Assembly: GCF_018831085.1 (NCBI RefSeq)
Contig: NZ_JAGPNM010000005.1
Span: forward strand, 1-64,000
DNA from: Rheinheimera oceanensis
GTDB lineage: Bacteria > Pseudomonadota > Gammaproteobacteria > Enterobacterales > Alteromonadaceae
DNA length: 64,000 nucleotides
Direction: 5' to 3'
Shown here: piece after piece, positions 17,481-27,498 of the stretch
Numbering within the stretch: position 1 is the stretch's first letter
Layout: the number at the start of each line of letters is the position of its first letter
Made by a program: the position numbers and the translations under genes
The notes under the pieces: model-generated
The model's input: the letters and a program-made list of their open reading frames with translations, nothing else
Told to the model about the DNA's origin: nothing
The model's database searches: none

Positions 17481-20060
17481 ATGCGTCTTGAAAAATTTAC
17501 CAGTAAGTTCCAGGAAGCGATAGCCGATGCGCAGTCGCTGGCGCTTGGCCGTGATCAGCAGTTTATTGAGCCGGTGCATCTGATGTTTGCCCTGTTAAAT
17601 CAGGAAGGTGGCACGGTACGTGAGCTGTTAAACAAGCTGGCGATTAATTTTAATGAACTGCGCTCTAAGGTCAGCCAGGCGATAGATAAGCTACCGCGGG
17701 TTGAAGGCGAGGGCGCTAACCTGCAGCTATCATCAGCCACTGCACAATTGTTGCAACAGTGCGATAAGCTGGCACAAAAACGCAAAGACCAGTTTATTTC
17801 CAGTGAGCTGTTCGTGTTAGCGGCAACTGAAGATAAATCTGATCTGGGCAAAATTTTACGTTTAATCGGCGTTAGCAAAGAAAATGTAGAAACCGCCATT
17901 ACACAAATGCGCGGTGGCCAGAAGGTTGACGATGTTAATGCCGAAGATACCCGCCAGGCATTAACTAAATACACCATAGATTTAACCGCCCGCGCTGAGG
18001 CCGGTAAACTGGATCCGGTAATAGGCCGGGATGAGGAAATTCGCCGCTGTATTCAGGTACTACAACGGCGCACTAAAAATAATCCGGTATTAATTGGTGA
18101 ACCTGGCGTGGGTAAAACCGCTATTGTTGAAGGCTTGGCGCTGCGTATTATCAACAAAGAAGTACCCGAAGGCTTAAAAGATAAACGCGTACTGTCGCTG
18201 GACATGGGCTCTTTACTGGCCGGTGCCAAATACCGCGGTGAGTTTGAAGAGCGGCTAAAAGCGGTACTGAATGAACTGGCAAAAGAAGAAGGCCAGGTAA
18301 TTTTATTTATTGATGAAATTCATACCATGGTGGGCGCCGGTAAAGCAGAGGGCGCCATGGATGCCGGCAATATGTTAAAACCGGCACTGGCGCGCGGCGA
18401 GCTGCACTGCTTGGGCGCTACTACTTTGGATGAATACCGCAAATATATTGAAAAAGATGCAGCACTGGAACGGCGTTTTCAAAAAGTGCTGGTAGAAGAG
18501 CCTTCAGTGGAAGATACCATAGCTATTTTACGGGGCTTAAAAGAGCGCTATGAAATTCACCACGCGGTGGAAATTACCGATCCGGCAATAGTTGCAGCGG
18601 CTACCTTGTCGCACCGTTATGTGTCGGACCGGCAACTACCAGATAAAGCTATTGATTTAATTGATGAAGCGGCATCCAGCATCCGTATGCAAATGGACTC
18701 TAAACCAGAAGAATTAGATCGGCTGGAGCGGCGTATTATTCAGTTAAAGCTGGAAGACAATGCGTTGGCAAAAGAGTCTGATGAAGGCAGTAAAAAACGC
18801 CGGGATGCTATTCAGGAGCAAATTGTTGAGCTTGATGCCCACTACAACGAACTTGACGAGGTGTGGGAGTCGGAAAAGGCTGCGCTGCAAGGTACGCAAA
18901 ATATAAAAACCGAGCTTGAACAAGCCCGGCTGGATTTAGAAGTTGCCCGCCGTGCCAGCGATTTACAGCGCATGTCTGAGCTGCAATATGGCCGTATTCC
19001 GGAGCTGGAGAAAAAGCTCGATTTAGCCTCACAGGCAGAAATGCACGAAAATACTTTGCTGCGTAATAAAGTGACTGAGCAGGAAATTGCAGATGTATTG
19101 TCTAAAGCCACCGGCATACCGGTGAGTAAAATGCTCGAAGGCGAGCGCGACAAACTGCTGCGTATGGAGCAGGCACTGCATGAGAAAGTTATCGGCCAGG
19201 ATGAGGCCGTGACAGCCGTGTCACATGCTATCCGCCGCTCGCGGGCTGGCCTGGCAGATCCAAATAAACCGATAGGCTCTTTCCTGTTTTTAGGCCCTAC
19301 CGGCGTAGGTAAAACCGAGCTGACCAAATCGCTGGCCAACTTTTTGTTTGACAGCCCCGATGCGATGGTGCGCATAGATATGTCAGAGTTTATGGAAAAA
19401 CATGCCGTATCACGTTTGGTTGGTGCGCCGCCGGGCTATGTCGGCTATGAAGAAGGTGGTTATTTAACTGAAGCTGTGCGGCGTAAACCCTATTCGGTAG
19501 TGCTGCTGGACGAGGTAGAGAAAGCGCACCCGGATGTATTTAATATTTTGCTGCAGGTGCTTGATGATGGCCGCTTAACCGACAGCCAGGGCCGTACTGT
19601 CGATTTTAAAAACACGGTTATTATTATGACGTCGAATCTTGGATCGGATCTTATTCAGGAGCATTACCGTGAATACAGTTACGGCCAGATGAAAGATATG
19701 CTGATGGGCGTGCTAAGTAAGCAGTTCCGGCCGGAGTTTTTAAACCGGCTGGACGAAACCGTAGTGTTTCATCCGCTGGATAACGTGCAAATTCGCAGTA
19801 TTGCCAAAATTCAGCTGGCGCGGCTGGAGCAGCGGCTGGCCGAACGGCAGTATCGTTTTAGCATTACTGAGGCGGCACTGGATAAACTGGCCGAAATAGG
19901 TTTTGACCCGTTATATGGTGCCCGGCCGCTGAAGCGTGCTATTCAGCAGTATCTGGAAAACCCGCTGGCGCAAGCGTTGCTGCAAGGCGATGTAGTGCCA
20001 GGAAGCACAGTACTGTTGGATCATAACGGCACCGGTTTTGTTGTCAGCAGTAAGGTTTAA
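17481..20060 (+). CDS. clpB: Disaggregase chaperone ClpB
   Basis: ClpB is the hexameric AAA+ unfoldase that rescues aggregated proteins together with DnaK. An N-terminal Clp repeat domain is followed by the first ATPase module (Walker A GEPGVGKT, Lys212), the long coiled-coil M domain (about 400-520) and the second module (GPTGVGKT, Lys611). Both lysines have the same numbers as in E. coli ClpB. The 859-residue length is full size. Expression should rise with heat shock because of the RpoH promoter upstream. Confidence 0.98.
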   Translation: MRLEKFTSKFQEAIADAQSLALGRDQQFIEPVHLMFALLNQEGGTVRELLNKLAINFNELRSKVSQAIDKLPRVEGEGANLQLSSATAQLLQQCDKLAQKRKDQFISSELFVLAATEDKSDLGKILRLIGVSKENVETAITQMRGGQKVDDVNAEDTRQALTKYTIDLTARAEAGKLDPVIGRDEEIRRCIQVLQRRTKNNPVLIGEPGVGKTAIVEGLALRIINKEVPEGLKDKRVLSLDMGSLLAGAKYRGEFEERLKAVLNELAKEEGQVILFIDEIHTMVGAGKAEGAMDAGNMLKPALARGELHCLGATTLDEYRKYIEKDAALERRFQKVLVEEPSVEDTIAILRGLKERYEIHHAVEITDPAIVAAATLSHRYVSDRQLPDKAIDLIDEAASSIRMQMDSKPEELDRLERRIIQLKLEDNALAKESDEGSKKRRDAIQEQIVELDAHYNELDEVWESEKAALQGTQNIKTELEQARLDLEVARRASDLQRMSELQYGRIPELEKKLDLASQAEMHENTLLRNKVTEQEIADVLSKATGIPVSKMLEGERDKLLRMEQALHEKVIGQDEAVTAVSHAIRRSRAGLADPNKPIGSFLFLGPTGVGKTELTKSLANFLFDSPDAMVRIDMSEFMEKHAVSRLVGAPPGYVGYEEGGYLTEAVRRKPYSVVLLDEVEKAHPDVFNILLQVLDDGRLTDSQGRTVDFKNTVIIMTSNLGSDLIQEHYREYSYGQMKDMLMGVLSKQFRPEFLNRLDETVVFHPLDNVQIRSIAKIQLARLEQRLAERQYRFSITEAALDKLAEIGFDPLYGARPLKRAIQQYLENPLAQALLQGDVVPGSTVLLDHNGTGFVVSSKV

Positions 20061-20078
20061 TCTGGTATTTGCCGGAAT

Positions 20079-20108
20079 AAAAGTGGCCGCAGAAGCGGCC
20101 ACTTTTGC
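20079..20108 (+). terminator. Terminator after clpB
   Basis: A perfect 12-bp hairpin has arms AAAAGTGGCCGC and GCGGCCACTTTT around the loop AGAA. It starts 18 bases after the clpB stop and is followed by GCCTT. Confidence 0.85.
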
Positions 20109-20177
20109 CTTCAGGCTATCCATGTTAAGGTATGTCCCTTATAATCCTTTGTAAATCCACAACGTAGAAGTTGCTTT

Positions 20178-21017
20178 ATGCCTGAGTCAAAAACACATGA
20201 TACCAGCCCGCGTAAGGGCATTTACCTGTTGCCTAATTTACTGACAACGGGCGGCTTATTCTCTGGTTTTTTTGCCATAGTGTCGTCAATGAACGGCCGC
20301 TTTGAAGCTGCCGCTGTAGCCATTTTTATTGCGATGATTTTTGATGGTCTGGATGGGAGGGTGGCGCGGCTAACCAATACCCAAAGTGAATTTGGTGCCC
20401 AGTACGACAGTATGTCTGATATGTTGTCGTTTGGTATTGCGCCTGCACTGGTTGCCTACAATTGGGGTCTTGCAGAGTACGGCAAGTTCGGCTGGCTGGC
20501 GGCCTTTATTTATGTTGCCTGCGCAGCACTGCGTCTTGCACGTTTTAACGCCAATCTGGGTGTTACCGACGGTCGCTTTTTTCAGGGCTTAGCCAGTCCG
20601 GCTGCGGCAGCTATTATTGCCGGTATGGTATGGAGCGGCAGTATTTATCAGGTTGATGGTGACAATATAGGTTATCTGGTGGGCTTGCTGACGATTGTTA
20701 CCGGTTTACTGATGGTTAGTAATTTCCGTTATAACTCGTTTAAAGATCTTAACTGGCGTGACAGGGTATCCTTTTTAACCATTTTGATGGTCGTACTGAT
20801 TTTTGTCGTCATTGCCGCCCGCCCGGCAGAAATGCTGTTTGGTATTTTCTTTATTTATGCCTGCTCGGGCCCGGTAACGACAATTCGCAGTGTGCGCAAA
20901 CTTAAACTTGAGCACGTATTGGGGGACTCTGACGACGCTGACTTTGCCGATGCAGACAAAGAGCCTAAGACAACAGACTCTGCTGCTACTGCCAAAGACG
21001 ACAATAAGAGCCTGTAA
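20178..21017 (+). CDS. pssA: CDP-diacylglycerol-serine O-phosphatidyltransferase
   Basis: This integral membrane enzyme joins CDP-diacylglycerol and serine to make phosphatidylserine, the precursor of phosphatidylethanolamine. The CDP-alcohol phosphotransferase signature DG-x2-AR-x8-G-x3-D-x3-D is complete (Asp59, Arg64, Gly73, Asp77, Asp81). About eight hydrophobic segments follow. It is the membrane-embedded type, not the peripheral phospholipase D-like PssA of E. coli. The C-terminal ~30 residues are an acidic/Lys-rich hydrophilic tail. The last 32 bases overlap the convergent chemoreceptor frame. Confidence 0.93.
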   Translation: MPESKTHDTSPRKGIYLLPNLLTTGGLFSGFFAIVSSMNGRFEAAAVAIFIAMIFDGLDGRVARLTNTQSEFGAQYDSMSDMLSFGIAPALVAYNWGLAEYGKFGWLAAFIYVACAALRLARFNANLGVTDGRFFQGLASPAAAAIIAGMVWSGSIYQVDGDNIGYLVGLLTIVTGLLMVSNFRYNSFKDLNWRDRVSFLTILMVVLIFVVIAARPAEMLFGIFFIYACSGPVTTIRSVRKLKLEHVLGDSDDADFADADKEPKTTDSAATAKDDNKSL

Positions 21018-22620
21018 ACCAGTAATACGTTAAAACGTATGCATTAAAAAACTCCGCCGCGGCGGAGTTTTTGTTTTTACCAAAGCTTTTATTCATATCT
21101 GCAATTTTGCCGGCTTGCTGCTGCAAGGCTGAACTGTTGTCAGATACTATCTGAATATTGTTCAGGTTAGTTTGGGCAATTTGCTGTATATGTTCAACGC
21201 TTTGTTGCACGTCGTTGGCCACGACACCTTGCTGGGTTGCGGCTGTGGTAATTTGCGACGACAGTTGGGCAATATGATCAATCATGCGTGAAATTTCGGC
21301 CAGTTGCTGCTCGCTGTGCTGGGTTTCTGTTACGCAGATATCCACTTGTTGGCGGCTGTGCAACATAACCTTGCCCCAGCTTAGTAAGGTTTGCTGAATT
21401 TCACCTATCGATTGTTTAATTTGCTCTGTCGCTTTGTGCGTGCGCGAAGATAATGCCCTTACTTCGTCGGCCACCACTGCAAAGCCCCGGCCATGCTCAC
21501 CGGCACGGGCCGCTTCAATGGCGGCATTTAATGCCAGCAGGTTGGTTTGATCAGCAATGCCCTGAATTTCCGTCATTACTACACCAATCCGCTCAGCTTC
21601 AACAGCCAGGCCATCTGCTGTTGCTGCGGCGCCCTGAACTTCGGTCGCCAGTTGCTGTACTGTTTTAGCTGTGTGTTGCATGGTGGTTTTTGCGGCTTCA
21701 CAGATTTTGTGCGTTTCGTTTACCTGTTGATGTGTGTCCTGAGTGCGCTCAGCAATATCCTGCACTGTGCCGTAAAGCTGAGACGTGGCGGCAACAATAC
21801 TGCTTAAGCGGTCATGTTGTTGGTGAATGCCTTGTTCTGTCATATGCACAGCTTCAGCCTGTGTTTCAGCAATAATGCTCAGTGCTGCTGTACTGTCTGT
21901 GGCGCGGCCTAAAACCGTACGCAGCCTGGCCTGGGACATTTTTTGCTGAAAATCAGCAATGCCGTAAGGGCCAAAACCGGAGTATATCCAGCGCGATACA
22001 CTGTCGAATTTTGCTTTGGCCCGTTGTAACTGCGCCGGAATGATAAAGAGTTCGTCGTAACAACAAAGCAACCACACCAGCGGTAGCAGTAACGCCAGCA
22101 AAAAATGCCAGCCAAAGCTGGCAACACCAATAGCGGCCAGCAGCAGGCTAAACGTTGCTGCCAGCAGGCGCTTTAAGCCAAAGCGGCTGCGCCAGTCTGA
22201 CGGAATTTTACCGGCTGCTATGGCCGGATAACTTTTATTGGCCCGTTCTATCATGGCGGCATCGGGTTTTACCCGTACCGACTGATAGCCCACCAGTTTG
22301 CCCTGTTGGTAAATTGGTGTAACAAAGGCATCTACCCAGTAATAGCGGCCATCTTTACAGCGGTTTTTAACCAGGCCACGCCATGATTGGCCTTGCTTAA
22401 GTTTGTGCCACAGATCAGCAAAAGCTGCTGCCGGCATGTCAGGATGACGTACAAGATTATGGTTATTACCCACTAATTCTTCTTCGCTGTAGCCTGCAAC
22501 CTTGCAAAAAGCCGGGTTGGCATAGGTGATAACGCCGCGCAAATCTGTGGTAGAAACCAGCTCCTGCTCAGCATTAAATTTAACTTCTTCATTAATAGTG
22601 CTTATGTTGCGACGGTTCAT
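20986..22620 (-). CDS. PAS-containing methyl-accepting chemotaxis protein (Aer-like)
   Basis: A 544-residue chemoreceptor. The N terminus is a PAS domain (about 15-118) with the Aer-type motifs [23 protein letters not shown] (split here over conserved blocks), HPDMP and [11 protein letters not shown] hydrophobic hairpin at about 153-195 anchors it in the inner membrane. The cytoplasmic signalling domain includes the hairpin tip [16 protein letters not shown]. By analogy with Aer it may sense redox or energy state through FAD. The C terminus is odd: after SFGK, where such proteins usually end, about 27 residues are encoded by the terminator hairpin and by antisense pssA sequence. Confidence 0.9.
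   Translation of the reverse strand: MNRRNISTINEEVKFNAEQELVSTTDLRGVITYANPAFCKVAGYSEEELVGNNHNLVRHPDMPAAAFADLWHKLKQGQSWRGLVKNRCKDGRYYWVDAFVTPIYQQGKLVGYQSVRVKPDAAMIERANKSYPAIAAGKIPSDWRSRFGLKRLLAATFSLLLAAIGVASFGWHFLLALLLPLVWLLCCYDELFIIPAQLQRAKAKFDSVSRWIYSGFGPYGIADFQQKMSQARLRTVLGRATDSTAALSIIAETQAEAVHMTEQGIHQQHDRLSSIVAATSQLYGTVQDIAERTQDTHQQVNETHKICEAAKTTMQHTAKTVQQLATEVQGAAATADGLAVEAERIGVVMTEIQGIADQTNLLALNAAIEAARAGEHGRGFAVVADEVRALSSRTHKATEQIKQSIGEIQQTLLSWGKVMLHSRQQVDICVTETQHSEQQLAEISRMIDHIAQLSSQITTAATQQGVVANDVQQSVEHIQQIAQTNLNNIQIVSDNSSALQQQAGKIADMNKSFGKNKNSAAAEFFNAYVLTYYWFTGSYCRLWQ
21045..21072. terminator. Bidirectional terminator between pssA and the chemoreceptor gene
   Basis: The hairpin AACTCCGCC / GGCGGAGTT (21050-21069) has A-rich and T-rich flanks on both sides, so it can stop transcripts in both directions. 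On the minus strand it lies inside the chemoreceptor reading frame, upstream of that frame's stop codon. Confidence 0.85.
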
Positions 22621-22846
22621 CTCACCTGCTTATTTAAGTAGTTGTTATTTTGTGCCTGATCCGGCAAGTATAATGTATTAAAGTAATAATTGCAGCCATA
22701 GCTGTGGCGGTTTAACCCGTAAGAGGGTTAAGCGACCAAATCTTCGATTGTTGAAAATGAAATTGCAGGCTAAATTAAGCAGCGGTCTTGAGATTGGCCT
22801 TAGCGCCCCAATTTCTGCACAATCAGACACCATTTAAGGAATTATC

Positions 22847-24451
22847 TTGGGCTCAACTTTACAACAACGTCTGGCTAAGCTGAATGCAGTGCCTGATAAA
22901 CATGCCATCACAGGTATTCAGCGCGGGATAGAGCGGGAGACGTTGCGGGTTAAGCCGGATGGCACACTGGCATTAACTCCTCATCCGCAAGCCCTTGGTG
23001 CAGCGTTAACCCACCCCTGGATCACGACCGATTTTTCTGAATCCTTGCTTGAGTTTATTACCCCGGTCAGTGACAGCATTGATACCACGTTAGCGCAACT
23101 GGCAGATATTCACCGTTTTACCATTAAGAACATTGGTGAAGAACAGTTCTGGGCTGGCAGCATGCCGTGTTTTATTGACGATCAGAAGCAAATTCCGTTT
23201 GCGCAGTATGGCAGTTCTAATATCGGCAGAATGAAAACGCTGTACCGCAAAGGCTTGCATAACCGCTATGGCAGTATGATGCAGGCTATTAGTGGTGTGC
23301 ATTTTAACTTTTCTTTTTCACAGGATTTCTGGCAGCAGTACCAGCAAATTCTGGGTCAAAGTGGTGACTTACAGGCGTTTATCTCTGAGCAGTATCTGGC
23401 GTTAATACGTAACTATAAACGTTATGTCTGGCTGATTGTATATTTGTTTGGTGCTTCACCGGCGATGTGTAAGTCGTTTCTGGAAGGGCGCAGCAGCCGT
23501 TATAACTTCCAGGCGCTGGGTAAAGGGTCCTTGTATCTGCCTTATGCCACTTCATTGCGTATGAGTGATTTGGGTTATACCAACAGCGCGCAATCCAGCC
23601 TGAATATTACTTACAACAGCCTGCCTGAGTATATTGCCGGCCTGCATCAGGCGATTAGTATGCCGTCTGAGGAATATAAAAATATTGGTGTCAGGGTTAA
23701 CGGTGAGTACCAGCAACTTAACGCTAATGTACTGCAAATAGAAAATGAGTTTTATTCTACCATCCGCCCCAAACGTACCACCCAGTCTGGTGAGCGGCCA
23801 ACCTGTGCGCTGGCTAAGCGTGGTGTTGAATATATCGAAGTGCGGGCGCTGGATGTTAATCCGTTCAGTAGTGTGGGTATTAGTGCAGAGCAGATGCGTT
23901 TTCTCGATGTTTTCCTGCTGTATTGCCTGTTGCAGGACAGCCCGTCAATGTCTGCCGCCGAGCAGAGTATTACCGAACAAAATCTGAAAAAAGTGGTGAC
24001 GGACGGCCGGCGTACTAATCTGGAGATCCAGCAAAATGGCCAGCCCCGTTTAATGCTGGATTGGGCGGAAGAGTTGTTTGCCGATCTGATGCCACTGGCG
24101 CAGTATCTGGATTCTGCCTATGTAACGCAGGGCTATAGCGGCGCTTTAAAACAATTTTATCTGGGCCTGCTGGACCCGTCCCAGACATTTTCCGGCAAAT
24201 TACTTAATCAGCTACTGGCGAAACAACAGGATAACAGCAGCTATATCTTGCAGTTATCGGCAACCTACCGTCAACAGCTGCTGCAGGAGCCTTACCAGTA
24301 TTATTCTGCTGAGCAGTTTACTGAGGCCGCTACACAGTCAATTCTGGCACAACAGCAGGTTGAGCAGTTGGATAACGTGAGCTTCGATCAGTATATTGCG
24401 CAGTATTTTGCTGAAGTACCGCAATGTGAGGATAAAAAAGCGGCTACCTAA
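22847..24451 (+). CDS. gshA: Glutamate-cysteine ligase
   Basis: GshA joins glutamate and cysteine with ATP, the first and limiting step of glutathione synthesis. The N-terminal block GIQRGIERETLRV with GTLALTPHPQALG and WITTDFSESLLEFITPV follows the E. coli-type (group 1) enzyme closely. The length of 534 aa is close to E. coli (518 aa). The start is TTG at 22847 with TAAGGA six bases before it; E. coli gshA also starts with TTG. The stop codon sits in the loop of a hairpin (24441-24460). Confidence 0.96.
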   Translation: MGSTLQQRLAKLNAVPDKHAITGIQRGIERETLRVKPDGTLALTPHPQALGAALTHPWITTDFSESLLEFITPVSDSIDTTLAQLADIHRFTIKNIGEEQFWAGSMPCFIDDQKQIPFAQYGSSNIGRMKTLYRKGLHNRYGSMMQAISGVHFNFSFSQDFWQQYQQILGQSGDLQAFISEQYLALIRNYKRYVWLIVYLFGASPAMCKSFLEGRSSRYNFQALGKGSLYLPYATSLRMSDLGYTNSAQSSLNITYNSLPEYIAGLHQAISMPSEEYKNIGVRVNGEYQQLNANVLQIENEFYSTIRPKRTTQSGERPTCALAKRGVEYIEVRALDVNPFSSVGISAEQMRFLDVFLLYCLLQDSPSMSAAEQSITEQNLKKVVTDGRRTNLEIQQNGQPRLMLDWAEELFADLMPLAQYLDSAYVTQGYSGALKQFYLGLLDPSQTFSGKLLNQLLAKQQDNSSYILQLSATYRQQLLQEPYQYYSAEQFTEAATQSILAQQQVEQLDNVSFDQYIAQYFAEVPQCEDKKAAT

Positions 24452-24460
24452 AGGTAGCCG
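24441..24460 (-). terminator. Hairpin over the gshA stop codon; terminator-like on the minus strand
   Basis: A perfect 8-bp stem CGGCTACC / GGTAGCCG encloses TAAA, which holds the gshA stop codon. The run of T needed for termination is on the minus strand (CTTTTTTA), not on the plus strand. No minus-strand gene ends here, so it may stop antisense transcription or protect the gshA mRNA 3' end. The role is a guess. Confidence 0.5.
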
Positions 24461-24521
24461 TAACAGTATCCAGGGAGAATAAAACTTGGTTGCATCCGTG
24501 CACCTTGTTAGAATCGGCCGG

Positions 24522-25154
24522 ATGAAAAAAGTTCATATACAAATAAAACCATTTATCTTTGCTACTGTAGCCGTGCTGTTTATCAGTGGTTGTAGCACAC
24601 CGCCGCCACAGAACAGCTCCAATCTGTGTGAGATTTTCTATGAACACCGCGACTGGTACGACGCAGCAGCGAAAATGCGTGACAAGTGGGGTGTGCCAAT
24701 TCATATACCAATGAGCATCATGTATCAGGAAAGTAGCTTCCGACATAATGCCCGGCCGCCAATGCGCTGGTTTTTAGGTTTTATTCCTTATGGCCGTGCC
24801 AGCAGTGCTTATGGTTATTCACAAGCAAAAACAGTTACATGGGACGAATATGTGAAGGAGGCTGATCGCTTCTGGGCCAGCCGTGACAATTTTTCCGATG
24901 CCATGGATTTTATGGGCTGGTATCTGGATAAAACCCACCGCGTAAATAAAATATCTAAATGGGACGGTTACAACCTTTACCTGAATTATCATGAAGGCTG
25001 GGGTGGCTATCGGCGCGGCACTTACAAAAATAAAACTTGGCTTGTTAACGTTGCCAAACAGGTAGACAACCGTGCCAAAACTTATGCCGCACAGTTAAAC
25101 CGGTGTGAGGATGATCTGAAACGTGGCTGGTTATGGCGGTTGTTTTTTGGTTAA
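24522..25154 (+). CDS. SLT-domain lytic transglycosylase lipoprotein
   Basis: A 210-residue lipoprotein with a family 23-like lysozyme fold. The signal peptide ends in the lipobox ISGC, giving Cys24. The catalytic glutamate is expected at Glu70 in MYQESSF, the family ExSxxx motif. The phrases SSAYGYSQAK and YNLYLNYHEGWGGY correspond to the conserved GLMQ-like and Tyr-rich motifs. It should cleave peptidoglycan from the inner face of the outer membrane. The ATG at 24522 replaces an in-frame TTG at 24486 because it starts a normal lipoprotein signal. Confidence 0.85.
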   Translation: MKKVHIQIKPFIFATVAVLFISGCSTPPPQNSSNLCEIFYEHRDWYDAAAKMRDKWGVPIHIPMSIMYQESSFRHNARPPMRWFLGFIPYGRASSAYGYSQAKTVTWDEYVKEADRFWASRDNFSDAMDFMGWYLDKTHRVNKISKWDGYNLYLNYHEGWGGYRRGTYKNKTWLVNVAKQVDNRAKTYAAQLNRCEDDLKRGWLWRLFFG

Positions 25155-25164
25155 GAAGGCATAA

Positions 25165-25204
25165 AACAGTTAAAAAAACCGGTATTGCCGGTTTTTTTAA
25201 CTGT
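25165..25204. terminator. Bidirectional terminator between the SLT lipoprotein and yfjD
   Basis: A long stem pairs 25166-25182 with 25188-25204 (ACAGTT-A7-CCGG against CCGG-T7-AACTGT) around a 5-base loop. The A and T runs within the stem make it work in either direction for these convergent genes. Confidence 0.92.
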
Positions 25205-25208
25205 GGTT

Positions 25209-26477
25209 TCAGGACTTTTTCAGGTGTGGCAGCAGGCGGACGGTTTTAATCATATTGTCCTGTACATCTACCACTTCAAGCGGGTAACCGGCCAGCTTTA
25301 TACTTAGCTTGCCCTGAGGTATTTCTTCCAGATATTCTAAAATCAGGCCATTTAAGGTTTTCGGGCCATCAGTGGGCAGCTCAAGGTGCATTTCACGGTT
25401 CAGGTCGCGTAAATTAATGCCACCATCAATCAGGTATGAACCATCGGGCTGGGCAATAATATCTTCGTTATCGTTGCTGGCGATATCAGTAGTAAATTCA
25501 CCCACCACCTCTTCCAGAATATCGGCCAGAGTTACCAGCCCCTGAATATCGCCATATTCGTCTACAACCAACCCAACGCGGTCTTTGGTGCGCTTAAATT
25601 TTAACAGTTGCGTATTTAGCTGGGTGCCTTCAGGAATAAAGTAGATGTCGCTTGCTGCACGCATCAGAGTTGATTTTGTCAGTTGTTCTTTAATCAGCAG
25701 ACGCATTAGCTCACGCGGGTGAACAAAGCCAATAGCATCATCAATGTTGTCCCGGAATAACAAGATGCGGCTGTACTGCATATTAGCCAGCTGGCGTTCT
25801 ATATCTTTCCAGTCGTCGTTAATATCGATACCAACAATTTCATTGCGCGGTACCATAATATCTTCAACTGTAGCGTTTTCCAGATCCAGTACACCCACCA
25901 GCATGTTCTGATGTTGCTCCGGTATCAGGGCGCCGGCTTCATGCACTACGGTACGTAGTTCTTCAGCGCTTAAGCTGTTACCCTGATGCTTTTCCGGGCT
26001 GATACCCATAAGCGCCAAAATGCCGTTAGTAATAAAATTAACCAGCCAGACCAGCGGATAGAATATTTTAAGCAGTAGTTTTAGCACAGCAGAGCTGGGA
26101 AAGGCTATACGCTCGGGATGCAGTGCAGCAATGGTTTTTGGTGTTACTTCAGCAAACACCAGCACTACCATCGTTAACGCCACTGTCGCAATAGCGATAC
26201 CGACATCGCCATACAAACGCATACCAATAATAGTGGCAATAGCAGAAGCGGCAATATTTACCAGGTTATTACCAATTAAAATAAGGCCAATTAAGCGGTC
26301 AGGCCGTTTTAACAGTTCGCTTACGCGGATAGCACCCTTATGATTTTCGTTTGTTAAATGCTTCAAACGATAAGGGTTAACAGACATCATGCCCGTTTCT
26401 GATCCTGAGAAATAGGCAGATAAAAATAAGAGCACGCCAAGAATGATAAATAGCGTACCCGTCGATATGTCGTCCAA
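25209..26477 (-). CDS. yfjD: CNNM/CBS-domain membrane protein (YfjD/CorB family)
   Basis: A 422-residue member of the CorB/CorC (CNNM) group linked to magnesium efflux and cobalt resistance. The N-terminal transmembrane domain (about 1-190) includes the conserved AYFSGSETGMMSVN and FAEVTPKTIAA. Two CBS domains follow (about 200-320), including VPRNEIVGID, and a CorC-HlyC domain ends the protein. The start appears to be TTG at 26477; no upstream ATG fits. The order ffh / ypjD-yfjD is as in E. coli. Transport direction and ion are inferred from the family. Confidence 0.88.
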   Translation of the reverse strand: MDDISTGTLFIILGVLLFLSAYFSGSETGMMSVNPYRLKHLTNENHKGAIRVSELLKRPDRLIGLILIGNNLVNIAASAIATIIGMRLYGDVGIAIATVALTMVVLVFAEVTPKTIAALHPERIAFPSSAVLKLLLKIFYPLVWLVNFITNGILALMGISPEKHQGNSLSAEELRTVVHEAGALIPEQHQNMLVGVLDLENATVEDIMVPRNEIVGIDINDDWKDIERQLANMQYSRILLFRDNIDDAIGFVHPRELMRLLIKEQLTKSTLMRAASDIYFIPEGTQLNTQLLKFKRTKDRVGLVVDEYGDIQGLVTLADILEEVVGEFTTDIASNDNEDIIAQPDGSYLIDGGINLRDLNREMHLELPTDGPKTLNGLILEYLEEIPQGKLSIKLAGYPLEVVDVQDNMIKTVRLLPHLKKS

Positions 26478-26542
26478 GAGTCAAATACCTGTATTGCCAA
26501 ACACCTGTACTTGATATTACGAAGTAGCAGGTGAGTCAAGAA

Positions 26543-27349
26543 TTAAAGTGTATTTAGCAGCACTTCGCGCACAAAACGGCTGCCAAAGTAGCCAAGAGTT
26601 AATAAGGCGGCACCGGTGATAGTTAAAATATTAGCAGTTTTACCACGCCAGCCTTTACGGGCATGGCCCCAGCACAGCACCACAAAGACGCCAAAACCAA
26701 TTAAACTGAACACATTTTTATGCAGGTTTTCTTTGGCAAGCCAGTTATCCATAAATACGGCAGCTATCAATAGCGCCAGGCCAAGTAGCACTGTGCCCGC
26801 CAGTAAAATACGGAACTGCAGCACTTCCGCCTGCACTAAGGGTGGCATATGCCGTGTCATGGCGGCAAAGTCTTTTTGCTTCAGCCGGTTGCTGATATAG
26901 CTGACCTGAAACGAATACAGCATTGCCATAATTAAAATAGCGTAGGCAATAAAAGCCAGCATAATATGCAGCAGCAAAATAATGTTTTGCTCAAAGTGTT
27001 GTAGTTGTACGTTGTGAGGCAGGGTTAATACCGCCAGCTGCACCAGGCTGGCAAAGCCATACACTACCGGTAACAGCAATATAGTTGGGGTTCGCAGGGC
27101 TGTAAGTGTTATTGCCACGGTAATCAGCCAACACACCAGCGAGCTGACATTAAGCAAACTGAAGTTTTGCCCTTGTTCAGTAAACAACATGGCTGCCAGT
27201 ACCAGCATATGCAGCACCAGGCCGATAATCGCTGCGCTGAAGGTGGTTTTAAAATGCGGCCCGTTTGGGTGAAAAATACGCAGCAATACCGAGCCGGTAG
27301 CAACCAGGTAGGCAATTAACGCAAGTGCAGTTAACAGCACCGTAGACAT
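26543..27349 (-). CDS. ypjD: CcsA/HemX-like inner membrane protein YpjD
   Basis: A 268-residue polytopic protein with about eight hydrophobic segments and the CcsA-type cytochrome c assembly domain. Conserved His residues appear in LHMLVLAA and LLLHIMLAF, and GFGVFVVLCWGHARKGWRGK is near the end. The family is related to heme-handling proteins, but YpjD itself is not assigned a clear role. The ATG at 27349 is preferred over 27358 because AAGGAA then lies at the right distance. It is divergent from ffh and upstream of yfjD. Confidence 0.85.
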   Translation of the reverse strand: MSTVLLTALALIAYLVATGSVLLRIFHPNGPHFKTTFSAAIIGLVLHMLVLAAMLFTEQGQNFSLLNVSSLVCWLITVAITLTALRTPTILLLPVVYGFASLVQLAVLTLPHNVQLQHFEQNIILLLHIMLAFIAYAILIMAMLYSFQVSYISNRLKQKDFAAMTRHMPPLVQAEVLQFRILLAGTVLLGLALLIAAVFMDNWLAKENLHKNVFSLIGFGVFVVLCWGHARKGWRGKTANILTITGAALLTLGYFGSRFVREVLLNTL

Positions 27350-27458
27350 TAGCAGCATTTCCTTTTGTTTTAATGGCTAACCATTGTATTGCAACTTTTG
27401 CCGGATGCCCATAGCTGCGATCAACAGTTTCTTAACGGCTGCTTATGCCGCTTGAGTT

Positions 27459-27467
27459 TGGTATAAT
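27459..27467 (+). promoter_or_regulatory. Extended -10 promoter element before ffh
   Basis: TGGTATAAT fits the extended -10 pattern TGnTATAAT. No good -35 box is found at 17 bases upstream, which is tolerated for this promoter type. The ffh start is 32 bases downstream. Confidence 0.6.
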
Positions 27468-27498
27468 CGGTCGTATTATGGCTGTCGAGTGAAAAACC

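Noticed and set aside
22712..22731. Palindrome TTAACCC/GGGTTAA upstream of gshA as an operator
   Set aside because: A single 7-bp inverted repeat with no known binding-site family match; not enough support.
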